A stretch of 64,000 nt of DNA from positions 1 through 64,000 of the forward strand of contig CAZKFR010000002.1 of assembly GCA_964552015.1 (NCBI GenBank), read 5' to 3'. This stretch comes from Rhodocaloribacter sp964552015 (GTDB taxonomy: Bacteria > Bacteroidota > Rhodothermia > Rhodothermales > ISCAR-4553). Shown piece after piece: positions 17,613 to 25,754 of this stretch. The notes under the pieces are model-generated. The model was not told the origin of the DNA, did no database searches, and saw only the letters and a list, made by a program, of their open reading frames with translations. The position numbers were made by a program, and so were the translations under genes. Positions within the stretch are counted from its first letter, which is position 1; every line of letters starts with the position of its first letter.

Positions 17613-17959
17613 TCAGGAGGGGGACCGGCCGTCGGTGGCGGCGTCGGGCGGGGCCGGGAGCGTCTCTTCGTCGTCGAGCAGCATCCGCAGGGCCGGCGTG
17701 TGGACGTCGTCGTACTGGCCGCTGCGCACGGACCNNNNNNNNNNNNNNNNNNNNNNNNNNNNNNNNNNNNNNNNNNNNNNNNNNNNNNNNNNNNNNNNNN
17801 NNNNNNNNNNNNNNNNNNNNNNNNNNNNNNNNNNAGCATCCGCAGGGCCGGCGTGTGGACGTCGTCGTACTGGCCGCTGCGCACGGACCAGAGGAAGCCC
17901 GCCACGCCGGCGGCGGCGAGCAACAGGGCGGCAGGGACCAGCAGGTACAGAATGTTCAT
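17613..17959 (-). CDS. ccoS: cbb3 oxidase maturation protein CcoS, interrupted by an assembly gap
   Basis: The N-terminal part (17835-17959) reads MNILYLLVPAALLLAAAGVA, then GFLWSVRSGQYDDVHTPALR. This is the single membrane helix plus the WxxxxGQ[YF]DD signature of CcoS. It runs into 100 Ns (17735-17834). The sequence on the far side repeats the last 55 bases exactly and then continues in frame to a TGA at 17613-17615, adding MLLDDEETLPAPPDAATDG and RSPS. Merging the two copies gives an intact 63-residue protein of normal length. CcoS is needed to insert cofactors into cbb3 oxidase. The break is therefore an assembly artefact and not a pseudogene. Confidence 0.88.
17680..17889. other. Assembly gap: 100 Ns between identical 55-bp contig ends
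   Basis: Positions 17680-17734 and 17835-17889 are identical (55 bp), and exactly 100 Ns lie between them. A placeholder of exactly 100 Ns with k-mer-sized overlapping ends is what a scaffolder leaves when it joins two de Bruijn contigs without merging their shared end. The real sequence is probably 155 bp shorter here. Confidence 0.9.
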
Positions 17960-17964
17960 GGCAG

Positions 17965-20514
17965 TCAGGCAGCCTGGCGTTGCGGGTGTATGCGGGCGGG
18001 GCGGTCGGTCCGGGCGGCGGTGCCGGCAGGGCGAAACGAGCGCTGGAGGATGGACGAGACGACCACCACCAGGGAGCTGGCGGGCATGGCCACGGCCGCC
18101 ACGAGGGGGTTGACGAGGCCCGCCATGGCGGCGGCCGCGCCCGCCAGGTTGTAGACGAGCGAGACGCCCAGGTTGCGGCGGATGACGCCCATCACGCGTG
18201 CGGCGCCGGCGAACAGGTCGGCCACGGGCTGGAGGCCGCCCCGCGTCATGAACACGTCGGCGGCCACGAGGCTGGCGGTGCTCCCGCCGTGGACGGCGAT
18301 GCCCACGTCGGCCGCCTGGAGGGCCGCGGCGTCGTTGACCCCGTCGCCCACCATCGCCACGGTGTGCCCGGCCTGCCGCAGCCGCTCGACGAACGCCTGC
18401 TTGTCTTCGGGCCCGACGCCGCCGTGGGCGTGGCCGGGAGGCAGGGCCAGCGCGTCCGCCACGGCCTGCACCACCTTCGGGTGGTCGCCGGAGAGGAGGT
18501 AGACGGTGCGCCCCTCGGCACGGAGGGCGTCGAGCACGGCGCGGCTGTCGTCGCGGAGGCGGTCGCCGAAGGCCAGGGCGGCCGCCATCACGCCGTCGAC
18601 GGCGACGGCCACGGGCGTGTGCCCCGCGCCGGCGGCCGTGGACAGGGCGCGGACGAGGGATGCCGGGCAGGGGCCGGCCTGCGCCGCCACCCAGTCGGGC
18701 CGCCCGACCACGACGGCATGCCCGTCTACCCGGCCCCGGATCCCGCTGCCGGCCACCGCCTCTACGTCATCGAGGGGCAGGGCCTGCGGGTCGAAGCCGG
18801 GCCGTCGCCGGGCCTCGAGGAGGGCCGCGGCCAGCGGGTGGTTGCTCTGCGTCTCCAGCGCCGCCGCCAGGTCCAGCGCCCGCGCGTCTCCTTCGAAGGC
18901 GGTGAGGGTCAGCCGCCCCTCGGTGAGGGTGCCGGTCTTGTCGAGCACCACGGCATCGACGCGGGGCAGCCGTTCGAGGGCGGCCTCGCTCTTGACGAAG
19001 ATGCCGGCGCGGGCGGCCTTGCCCGAGGCCACAGCCATCGCCAGGGGGGTGGCCATCCCCAGGGCGCAGGGGCAGGTGATGACCAGCAGGGCCACCACGT
19101 GCCGCGCGGCCATCGCAGGGGCGAGCCAGAGCCACAGGCCCGCTGTGAGCGCGGCCAGGGCCAGGACCGTCAGCACGAAGAAGCCGCCGAGGCGGTCGGC
19201 CAGCAGTACCACGGGCGCCCGGTGGGCCTCGGCGTCGCGGACCCACGCCAGGAGGCGGCCCACGCGCGTCGCGTCGCCAGCGGCCTGCACCGTCACCCGG
19301 AGCGGCGCCGTCAGGTTGGTGGCGCCGGCCGTCACCGCCGCCCCCGGGGCCACGTCCTCGGGGCGGCTCTCACCGGTGAGCACGGCGTTGTTCACCGTGG
19401 AGCGCCCGTCCGTCACCACCCCGTCGACCGGGATCACCTCGCCCGGCGGCACCGCCACCACGTCGCCGGGGCGGACGGCCTCGGCGGGGACGATCTCTTC
19501 GGTGCCGTCCTCGGGGCGCACGCGCCGGACCATCGACGGGAGGAGGGCCAGGAGGCGCTCGGTGGCGTCGCCCGCCAGGCGGCGGCTGCGGAGCTGGAGC
19601 CAGCGGGCCGTGAGCAGGGCCGCGATGAGCACGGTGATGGAGTCGAACCACACCTCGCCCTGCCCCGTGACGGTGGCCCAGGTGCTGTGCATGAAGCCGA
19701 CGAGGATGCCCAGGGCGATGGGGGTATCCATGTGGAGGTGGCGCAGCGAGCGGGTCTGCACGGCGTGGCGCACCGAGGCCCAGGCCCGTCGGAAAAACTC
19801 GCTGCCGCCGTAGAGCACGGCGGGCAGGGCCAGCGCCAGGCTCAGCCAGCGGGCGGCCGCCGCCAGGCCCACCTCCAGGCTGCGGTCGAGGCCCACGTAG
19901 AGGGTGAAGGCCAGCAGCATCACGTTGCCCGCCAGCGCCCAGCACACACCCATTTTGACGAGCAGGCGCCGTTCGGCTTCAGTCCTACCCGAGGCACCGG
20001 CCGCCCGGGCCGGGTGGGGGGCATAGCCGACGCGGGCCAGCCAGTCCGCCACGGACGAGAGGCGGGTGCGGGCCGGGTCCCACCGCACCGACAGCCGGGC
20101 GCGGGGCAGGTCCAGCCGCGCCGACACCACCCCGTCGACGCTGTAGGGCAGCCGCTCGACGAGCCAGACGCACGCGGCGCAATGGACCCCGTCGAGGAAC
20201 AGGTCGGCCGAGCGGGTGCCGTCGTCCTCGGCGCGGGTATGCTTCGCCAGGAAGGCCTCGCTGTCGAACTCGGAGCGGACGAGCGGGTCGATCTCGGTGG
20301 CGGCCGGGGTGGCCGGCGCGGTGCCGCCCACGGCCTTCAGCCGGTAGAACGTCTCACCGTAGCCGGCAGCCTGGAGCGTCTCGTAGACGAGGGCGCAGCC
20401 GTTGCAGCAGAAGTACGGCCCGTCGCCTACCGGGTGCGGGCCCACCGGCAGGCCGCAATGCGCGCAGGCCGTCTCGGGCGCGGGCGGGGCGGTATGGGCG
20501 GCCACGGCCGGCAC
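17965..20514 (-). CDS. ccoI: Copper-transporting P1B-type ATPase for cbb3 oxidase assembly (CcoI/FixI)
   Basis: Protein of 849 residues. An N-terminal metal-binding region has CAHC (17-20) and CCNGC (36-40), followed by an HMA-like domain with CAAC (112-115). About eight membrane helices surround CPC (481-483). The catalytic parts TGES (380-383), DKTGT (525-529, phosphorylated Asp525) and GDGVND are all present. It pumps copper out of the cytoplasm to supply the CuB centre of cbb3 oxidase, and is the slow-turnover CopA2 type. The doubled N-terminal cysteine motifs are usual for FixI/CcoI. It starts 4 bp after the ccoH stop and is followed 5 bp later by ccoS. Confidence 0.95.
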   Translation of the reverse strand: MPAVAAHTAPPAPETACAHCGLPVGPHPVGDGPYFCCNGCALVYETLQAAGYGETFYRLKAVGGTAPATPAATEIDPLVRSEFDSEAFLAKHTRAEDDGTRSADLFLDGVHCAACVWLVERLPYSVDGVVSARLDLPRARLSVRWDPARTRLSSVADWLARVGYAPHPARAAGASGRTEAERRLLVKMGVCWALAGNVMLLAFTLYVGLDRSLEVGLAAAARWLSLALALPAVLYGGSEFFRRAWASVRHAVQTRSLRHLHMDTPIALGILVGFMHSTWATVTGQGEVWFDSITVLIAALLTARWLQLRSRRLAGDATERLLALLPSMVRRVRPEDGTEEIVPAEAVRPGDVVAVPPGEVIPVDGVVTDGRSTVNNAVLTGESRPEDVAPGAAVTAGATNLTAPLRVTVQAAGDATRVGRLLAWVRDAEAHRAPVVLLADRLGGFFVLTVLALAALTAGLWLWLAPAMAARHVVALLVITCPCALGMATPLAMAVASGKAARAGIFVKSEAALERLPRVDAVVLDKTGTLTEGRLTLTAFEGDARALDLAAALETQSNHPLAAALLEARRRPGFDPQALPLDDVEAVAGSGIRGRVDGHAVVVGRPDWVAAQAGPCPASLVRALSTAAGAGHTPVAVAVDGVMAAALAFGDRLRDDSRAVLDALRAEGRTVYLLSGDHPKVVQAVADALALPPGHAHGGVGPEDKQAFVERLRQAGHTVAMVGDGVNDAAALQAADVGIAVHGGSTASLVAADVFMTRGGLQPVADLFAGAARVMGVIRRNLGVSLVYNLAGAAAAMAGLVNPLVAAVAMPASSLVVVVSSILQRSFRPAGTAARTDRPARIHPQRQAA

Positions 20515-20518
20515 GGCG

Positions 20519-21007
20519 TCAGGGCAGCTCTTTGCGGAGGATCTGGTGGAAGCGGTCCGGGCCGCGCGTGGCCTCGATCTCGAAGTCCCACAGCCCGCGC
20601 CCCTCGAGCGGGAGGGCCTGGCGGTAGACGCCGGGGGCGTCGGTCACCTCGTCCAGCGGGGCCTCGCCGACGGCCTCGGCCCACTGCGGGCGGAAGGCGC
20701 GGACGGTGCCGGTGAGCCCGGTCACGGGCTGCCCGTCCCGGTCGCGGACGGTGAGCTCGAGCAGCGGCCGGCCGGCTTCGTCCGGGACGACGGCCACGCG
20801 CACCTGCCAGCCGAGTGTGGCCGAGGCGGCGAGGTCGGCGGCATGGGCGTCCCACTCGGCCGCCTTGCGGTAATAGTCGTCGATCACCTGGGCGCCGCCG
20901 TCGGAGCGGGCGGCGAAGAGGGTGCCCAGGGTGGTGGCCACGCCCGAGGCCAGCAGGGCCACCACGAACAGCGGCCAGCCGATATGCGGGGGGAGGAGCT
21001 CTTTCAT
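20519..21007 (-). CDS. ccoH: FixH/CcoH family cbb3 oxidase assembly protein
   Basis: Protein of 162 residues with one N-terminal membrane helix (GWPLFVVALLASGVATTLGT, about 10-29). The family stretch VIDDYYRKAAEWD follows, and then a periplasmic beta domain. FixH/CcoH proteins act with CcoI and CcoG in maturation of the oxidase. It sits between ccoG and ccoI with short gaps (25 and 4 bp). Confidence 0.88.
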   Translation of the reverse strand: MKELLPPHIGWPLFVVALLASGVATTLGTLFAARSDGGAQVIDDYYRKAAEWDAHAADLAASATLGWQVRVAVVPDEAGRPLLELTVRDRDGQPVTGLTGTVRAFRPQWAEAVGEAPLDEVTDAPGVYRQALPLEGRGLWDFEIEATRGPDRFHQILRKELP

Positions 21008-21032
21008 GGCAGGCGGTGGTTGGGTTTCTGGC

Positions 21033-22457
21033 TCACTGCGAGGGGCCCAGCAGGGGGAAGGTGACCTCCTCGGTGGTGCCGTCGGAGAAGACCAGGCGGA
21101 ACACCCCTTCGGCCGTGCCCCCGGTGAAGTCGGTCTGCGCCACGGTCACCCACGTCTCCAGGCGCTTCATCTCGCCGGGGGCCAGCGTCACGGGCATCGT
21201 GCCGACGGGCCGGAGCTCGGCGTCGGGCGGCTGCACCACCTCCACGCGGAACGACGCCGGGGCGTGGGTCTGGTTGCGGACGCGGAAGCGGAGGCGGTTG
21301 GCGACGCGCCCGTCGGGCAGCAGGGTGTACGGCTCGCCCACGCTCCGGCCGACGTCGAGGTCGTACGGCGCCCGGTTGACGAGCGTCAGGACGAAGAGCG
21401 AGGCCACCACGGCCAGCAGGGCCGTATAGAGGACCACGCGGGGCCGGAAGATGCGGGTCGGCTTGCCGGCCAGGGCGTTCTCCGAGGTGTACCGGATGAG
21501 CCCGCGCGGCTTGCCGATGCGGTCCATGATGGCGTCGCACGCGTCGATGCACTGGGTGCAGGCGATGCACTCCATCTGCAGCCCGTCGCGGATGTCGATG
21601 CCGGTGGGGCAGGTGCGCACGCAGGCGAAGCAGTCGATGCAGTCGCCCAGGCCCTCGCGCTTCTTTCCCTTGCCGCGCGGCTCGCCCCGGTTCGGGTCGT
21701 AGGAGACGATGAGCGAGTCGGGGTCGAGCAGCACCGACTGCATCCGCGCGTAGGGGCACGTGATGGTGCACATCTGCTCGCGGAAGTAGCCGAAGTCGAA
21801 CAGCACCAGCCCCGTCGTCAGGGCCATCATCACGAAGAACATCCAGTGGCGCGTGGGGGGCTCCGTCATCCACATCAGCAGGTTGTCCCATCCCACGAAG
21901 TAGGCCACGAAGGTGTGGGCCAGCACCAGCGAGATCAGCAGGAAGACGCCCAGTTTGACCGTCTTGCGCCAGATCTTGTCCCACGTCCACGGCCCTTCGT
22001 CCCGCCGTTTCCGGACGTGCTCCTTCCCCTCGATGAGCCGTTCGATGGGGCGGAAGACGAACTCCATGTAGACCGTCTGCGGGCAGGCCCAGCCGCACCA
22101 GACGCGCCCCAGCAGCGCCGTGCCCAGCACCACCACGAGGATCACCAGGATCAGGCTCAGCATCAGCAGGACGGTATCCGTCGGGTAGAAGATGATGCCG
22201 AAGAGGGCGAACTCGCGGTGGACGAAGTCGAGCAGGACGGCGGGGCGGCCGTTGATGGGGATGAGGGGGAGGGCCAGGTAGAGCAGGATCAGCACCCAGG
22301 CCACGCGGCGGCGCCAGCGGGTGAACCGCCCCTCGCTGGGGACGGGGTAGAGCCACTTGCGCTTGCCCTCGCGGGTGAGCGTGGTGAGCACCTCCTCGGG
22401 CGCTTCCAGCACGCCGACGTTCTGCCGGGGGATATAGGAGTGCGGTGGGTTTGGCAT
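21033..22457 (-). CDS. ccoG: cbb3 oxidase accessory ferredoxin protein CcoG (FixG/RdxA)
   Basis: Protein of 474 residues. It has several membrane helices in the N-terminal half (about 50-75, 90-120, 165-190, 205-225), the periplasm-facing GRVWCGWACPQTVYMEF, a cytoplasmic CTITCPYARMQ, and two 4Fe-4S ferredoxin motifs (CIDCFACVRTCP and CIACTQCIDACD). The C-terminus, after one more helix, is an Ig-like domain. CcoG is a cupric reductase that feeds Cu(I) to the cbb3 assembly route. It begins 28 bp after the ccoP stop. Confidence 0.95.
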   Translation of the reverse strand: MPNPPHSYIPRQNVGVLEAPEEVLTTLTREGKRKWLYPVPSEGRFTRWRRRVAWVLILLYLALPLIPINGRPAVLLDFVHREFALFGIIFYPTDTVLLMLSLILVILVVVLGTALLGRVWCGWACPQTVYMEFVFRPIERLIEGKEHVRKRRDEGPWTWDKIWRKTVKLGVFLLISLVLAHTFVAYFVGWDNLLMWMTEPPTRHWMFFVMMALTTGLVLFDFGYFREQMCTITCPYARMQSVLLDPDSLIVSYDPNRGEPRGKGKKREGLGDCIDCFACVRTCPTGIDIRDGLQMECIACTQCIDACDAIMDRIGKPRGLIRYTSENALAGKPTRIFRPRVVLYTALLAVVASLFVLTLVNRAPYDLDVGRSVGEPYTLLPDGRVANRLRFRVRNQTHAPASFRVEVVQPPDAELRPVGTMPVTLAPGEMKRLETWVTVAQTDFTGGTAEGVFRLVFSDGTTEEVTFPLLGPSQ

Positions 22458-22485
22458 GGTCGGTCCTCAGCACATGGGCAGGGGG

Positions 22486-23085
22486 TCATTCATAGAGCGT
22501 CCCCTGCGGTTCTTTGGCCCCGGGCGGGTTGGTGCCTTCGAGCGAGCGGATGAAGGCCACCAGCTCGGCCCGCTGTTCGGGGGTGAAAACGGCTTCCCAC
22601 GGCGGCATCCCTTTGTCCAGGACCCCGTTGGTGATGACGTTGTAGAGGTCCATGTTGGTGTTGCCGTGGAGCCAGTACTTGTCGGTCAGGTTGGGGCCGA
22701 TGAGGCCCTGCCCTTTGTCGCCGTGGCAGGCGGCGCACTGGGCGGCGTAGTGGGCGGCGCCGGCTTCCACGCGGGCGGGGTCGGCCACGTAGGCGGCCAG
22801 CGTGGCCTCGTCGATGGCCGCGGCCGGGTTGGCCGCCGCATACGCCTCGCGGATGGCCATCAGCTCCTGCTGGCTCTCGGCCAGGTCCTCCTCGTAGGAG
22901 TCGATGAAGCCGAAGACGTGGAGGCCCAGCGTGTAGACGACCGAGAAGATGATGGTCCCCCAGAAGAGCCACACCCACCAGCCCGGCATGGGGTTGTCGT
23001 ACTCCTGGATCCCGTCGTAGTTGTGCCCCTGCATGGGGGTGTCCCGGTTGGCATCGGGAGAGGTCCGTTGTTCCATCGGGTTCAT
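22486..23085 (-). CDS. ccoP: cbb3-type cytochrome c oxidase subunit CcoP, single-haem form
   Basis: Protein of 199 residues. The N-terminal YDGIQEYDNPMPGWWVWLFW leading into a membrane helix (about 35-60) is the CcoP signature. Only one c-type haem site is present, Cys117-Ala-Ala-Cys-His121, with a distal Met probably in the GMPPW segment. Most CcoP proteins have two haem sites and about 290 residues. The missing domain here has no visible remnant. Electrons would pass from soluble cytochrome c through this haem to CcoO and CcoN. It starts 10 bp after the ccoQ stop. Confidence 0.92.
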   Translation of the reverse strand: MNPMEQRTSPDANRDTPMQGHNYDGIQEYDNPMPGWWVWLFWGTIIFSVVYTLGLHVFGFIDSYEEDLAESQQELMAIREAYAAANPAAAIDEATLAAYVADPARVEAGAAHYAAQCAACHGDKGQGLIGPNLTDKYWLHGNTNMDLYNVITNGVLDKGMPPWEAVFTPEQRAELVAFIRSLEGTNPPGAKEPQGTLYE

Positions 23086-23095
23086 GGCGGTCCGG

Positions 23096-23284
23096 TCATG
23101 CGTGGTTGGAGGGAAGGGAGAGCGGCTCGGGGTCGTCGAGCGGCAGGTGCTTGGCCTGGGAGCGCTCGCCGGGGCGCATCAGGAAGGCGCGGGCGACGAG
23201 CAGCAGGAAGGCGACGAGGAACGCGATCAGCCCGACCTCGGCCAGGTGGCCGGTCTCCAGGCTGCGCAACACTTCTTTCATCAT
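23096..23284 (-). CDS. ccoQ: Small cbb3 oxidase subunit CcoQ
   Basis: Protein of 62 residues with one membrane helix (about 18-36, LIAFLVAFLLLVARAFLM) and a short polar tail. Size, topology and position between ccoO and ccoP identify it as CcoQ, which stabilises the oxidase. Its ATG overlaps the ccoO stop by 4 bp (23281-23284), so the two are translationally coupled. A second ATG follows the first directly and could be the real start. Confidence 0.82.
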   Translation of the reverse strand: MMKEVLRSLETGHLAEVGLIAFLVAFLLLVARAFLMRPGERSQAKHLPLDDPEPLSLPSNHA

Positions 23285-24021
23285 GGCGTGGGTCCTCCGG
23301 TGGCGGTGGATGGGGTGGCCTGTGCGGTCGTCTGCATCGAGGCCTTGAGGTCCTGGCCGAGGCGCTGGAGGTAGGCCACCAGGGCCACGATCTCCTTGTC
23401 CTCCAGGTTGGCGGGCCCGCCCTGGGCTGCCACGTCCTCGGCGATGGCGCGGGCCTGGGCGCGGGCCGCCTCGATGGCGCCAGCGATCTCCTCATCGGTG
23501 TAGGGGACGCCCACGGCCCGCAGGCTGCGCAGCTTGGTCGGCAGGTCGGAGAGGTCCAGCGTCTTCTCGAGGAGCCACGGGTAGGGCGGCATGATGGAGC
23601 GGGGGCTCGTCGAGCGGGGGTCCTCCATGTGGCGGACGTGCCACAGGTTGGGGTACTTGCCGCCCACGCGGGCCAGGTCCGGGCCGGTCCGCTTCGAGCC
23701 CCACAGGAAGGGGTGCTCGTAGACCGTCTCGCCCGGCTTCGAGTATTCGCCGTAACGCTCGATCTCATGGCGGAAGGGGCGCACCATCTGCGAGTGGCAG
23801 TTGTTGCAGCCCTCGCGGATGTAAATGTCACGCCCTTCCACCTCCAGCGGCGTGAACGGCTTCACCGTGGCGATGCGCGGCACGTTGTCCTCGATCAGCA
23901 CCAGCGGGAGGAACTCCACCGTGCCGCCGATGAGGATCGCGATGGTGGTCAGGATGGTGAAGACCAGCGGCCAGCCCTCGAGCTTGCGATGGAGGCCGTC
24001 GGATTGGATGAATTGTCTCAT
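23281..24021 (-). CDS. ccoO: cbb3-type cytochrome c oxidase subunit CcoO
   Basis: Protein of 246 residues. One N-terminal membrane helix (about 17-42) anchors a periplasmic mono-haem domain. The haem is bound at Cys72-Asn-Asn-Cys-His76 (REGCNNCHSQMVRP), with the distal Met in SIMPPYPWL. The stretch RTGPDLARVGGKYPNLWH is characteristic of CcoO. It carries electrons from CcoP to the CcoN core. The gap to ccoN upstream is 37 bp. Confidence 0.96.
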   Translation of the reverse strand: MRQFIQSDGLHRKLEGWPLVFTILTTIAILIGGTVEFLPLVLIEDNVPRIATVKPFTPLEVEGRDIYIREGCNNCHSQMVRPFRHEIERYGEYSKPGETVYEHPFLWGSKRTGPDLARVGGKYPNLWHVRHMEDPRSTSPRSIMPPYPWLLEKTLDLSDLPTKLRSLRAVGVPYTDEEIAGAIEAARAQARAIAEDVAAQGGPANLEDKEIVALVAYLQRLGQDLKASMQTTAQATPSTATGGPTP

Positions 24022-24058
24022 CGAAGTCTCGGGTTTGGGGTCCGTGGATGGGCAACGG

Positions 24059-25534
24059 TCAGGCGCCTTTCGGCAGCGCGAAGGCGGGGTCGGGCAGCTC
24101 CTTCGGGGCGCGGCGGATGGTCTGGATCATGTTGATGCCCAGCAGCACCACGCCCGTCAGGTACATCGTCCCGCCAATGAGGCGCACCCAGTACATCGGG
24201 ATGATCTGCACGACGGTCTCCATGAAGTCGGGGTAGAGGAGGCGCCCCGTCTCGTCGAAGGCCCGCCACATCAGCCCCTGCGTCACGCCCGAGCTGTACA
24301 TGGCCATCACGTAAAGGAGCATGCCGATGGTGCCGATCCAGAAGTGGGTGTTGGCCAGGCGCTTGCTCCAGAGCTCGGTCCGCCACAGGCGCGGCAGCAG
24401 CCAGTAGATCATCCCGAACGTCATGAAGCCGTTCCACCCCAGGGCGCCGGCGTGCACGTGCCCGATGGTCCAGTCCGTGTAGTGGCTCAGCGCGTTGACG
24501 CTCTTGACCGAGAGCATGGGCCCTTCGAAGGTGCTCATCCCGTAGAAGGTGATGCCGATGACGAACATCTTGAGCACCACGCTGTCGCGCAGCTTGTGCC
24601 AGGCCCCGCGCAGCGTGAAGAGGCCGTTGATCATGCCGCCCCACGAGGGCATCCACAGCATCACGGAGAAGACCATGCCCATGGTGGCGGCCCACTCGGG
24701 GATGGCCGTGTAGTTGAGGTGGTGCGGGCCGGCCCAGATGTAAATGAACACGAGGCTCCAGAAGTGCACGATCGAGAGCCGGTAGGAGAACACCGGGCGC
24801 TCGGCGGCCTTCGGGAGGAAGTAGTACATCAGCCCCAGGAAGGGGGTGGTGAGGAAGAAGGCCACGGCGTTGTGGCCGTACCACCACTGCACGAAAGCGT
24901 CCTGTACGCCCGCGTAGATGGGGTAGCTCTTCCACAGGCTCACCGGGATCGCCATGCTGTTGCCCAGGTGCAGCACGGCCACCGTCACGATGGTGGCGAT
25001 GTAGAACCAGAGGGCCACGTACATGTGCTGCTCGCGCCGGTGCTTGAGCGTCATGAAGAAGTTGACGGCGAAGATCACCCAGACGACCGTGATGGCGACG
25101 TCGATGGGCCACTCCAGCTCGGCGTACTCCTTGCTGGTGGTGATGCCCAGCGGCAGCGTGATGGCCGCCGCCACGATGATGGCCTGCCATCCCCAGAAGT
25201 GGATGCGGCTCATCACGTCGCTGTACATGCGGGCCTTACACAGGCGCTGCGTGGAGTAGTAGATGGCCGCGAAGATGGCGTTGCCCGCGAAGGCGAAGAT
25301 GACCGCGTTGGTGTGCAGCGGGCGCAGCCGTCCGAAGGTGAGGTACTCACCCAGGTTGGCCGGCCAGAAGGGGAGCTGCAGGGCGATGAGGACCCCCACC
25401 AGCATCCCGACGAAGCCCCACAGGGCCGTCGCCAGCACGAACATCCGCACGATCTTCTCATCGTACGTGAAAACCTCGGTGGAGGGCGATGCGGCCGGGG
25501 TACGGGCAGGCCGCGTCGTGGTAGGCGTTTCCAT
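24059..25534 (-). CDS. ccoN: cbb3-type cytochrome c oxidase catalytic subunit CcoN
   Basis: Protein of 491 residues, about 12 membrane helices. The ATG at 25534 was chosen because the longer frame (to 25600) adds residues unlike the family N-terminus. Haem and copper ligands are visible: RPLHTNAVIFAF (low-spin haem His), YGHNAVAFFLTTPFLGLMYY (CuB His and the helix-7 Tyr), IWAGPHHLNY (CuB His pair) and IGHVHAGALGWNG (haem b3 and low-spin haem His). It reduces oxygen to water with proton pumping at high oxygen affinity. It is the first gene of a nine-gene minus-strand operon, ccoN-O-Q-P-G-H-I-S plus one unknown gene. Confidence 0.97.
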   Translation of the reverse strand: METPTTTRPARTPAASPSTEVFTYDEKIVRMFVLATALWGFVGMLVGVLIALQLPFWPANLGEYLTFGRLRPLHTNAVIFAFAGNAIFAAIYYSTQRLCKARMYSDVMSRIHFWGWQAIIVAAAITLPLGITTSKEYAELEWPIDVAITVVWVIFAVNFFMTLKHRREQHMYVALWFYIATIVTVAVLHLGNSMAIPVSLWKSYPIYAGVQDAFVQWWYGHNAVAFFLTTPFLGLMYYFLPKAAERPVFSYRLSIVHFWSLVFIYIWAGPHHLNYTAIPEWAATMGMVFSVMLWMPSWGGMINGLFTLRGAWHKLRDSVVLKMFVIGITFYGMSTFEGPMLSVKSVNALSHYTDWTIGHVHAGALGWNGFMTFGMIYWLLPRLWRTELWSKRLANTHFWIGTIGMLLYVMAMYSSGVTQGLMWRAFDETGRLLYPDFMETVVQIIPMYWVRLIGGTMYLTGVVLLGINMIQTIRRAPKELPDPAFALPKGA

Positions 25535-25754
25535 AGGCTCGCAGGTGAAGGCGGTGGCACGGATAGGACTCGGGCCGACGGCCCGAAAAACGACAGCCAA
25601 TAAACTTCCCCGGCCCGTACAGGTTAGACGGGGGACCCCTGCAACGAGTGTGGGTGATCCCTCACATGATCTGTAGGGGAATCCCTTACGAAGGGTGCCG
25701 GGGGAGCGGCTCCTGCGTATCTTGTGATCAGGCCTTTACCGGTTTTTGACGAAG
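25535..25754. promoter_or_regulatory. Divergent intergenic region between ccoN and the FecR-like gene
   Basis: A 220-bp region should carry promoters for both directions. On the plus strand TATCTTG (25718-25724) ends 30 bp before the FecR-like ATG, the same spacing as at the PfkB kinase gene. On the minus strand the hexamer AGGGAT occurs twice about 26 bp apart. No convincing FNR box (TTGAT-N4-ATCAA) was found. Confidence 0.4.

Noticed and set aside
17680..17889. 55-bp direct repeats around the N gap as an insertion-sequence footprint
   Set aside because: The gap is exactly 100 Ns, and merging the copies restores ccoS; an assembly artefact explains it fully.
25700..25740. TTGTGATCA near 25721 as an FNR/CRP operator for the cbb3 operon
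   Set aside because: Only a half-site matches; the second half of TTGAT-N4-ATCAA is missing. Its TATCTTG part is better explained as a -7 element for the plus-strand gene.
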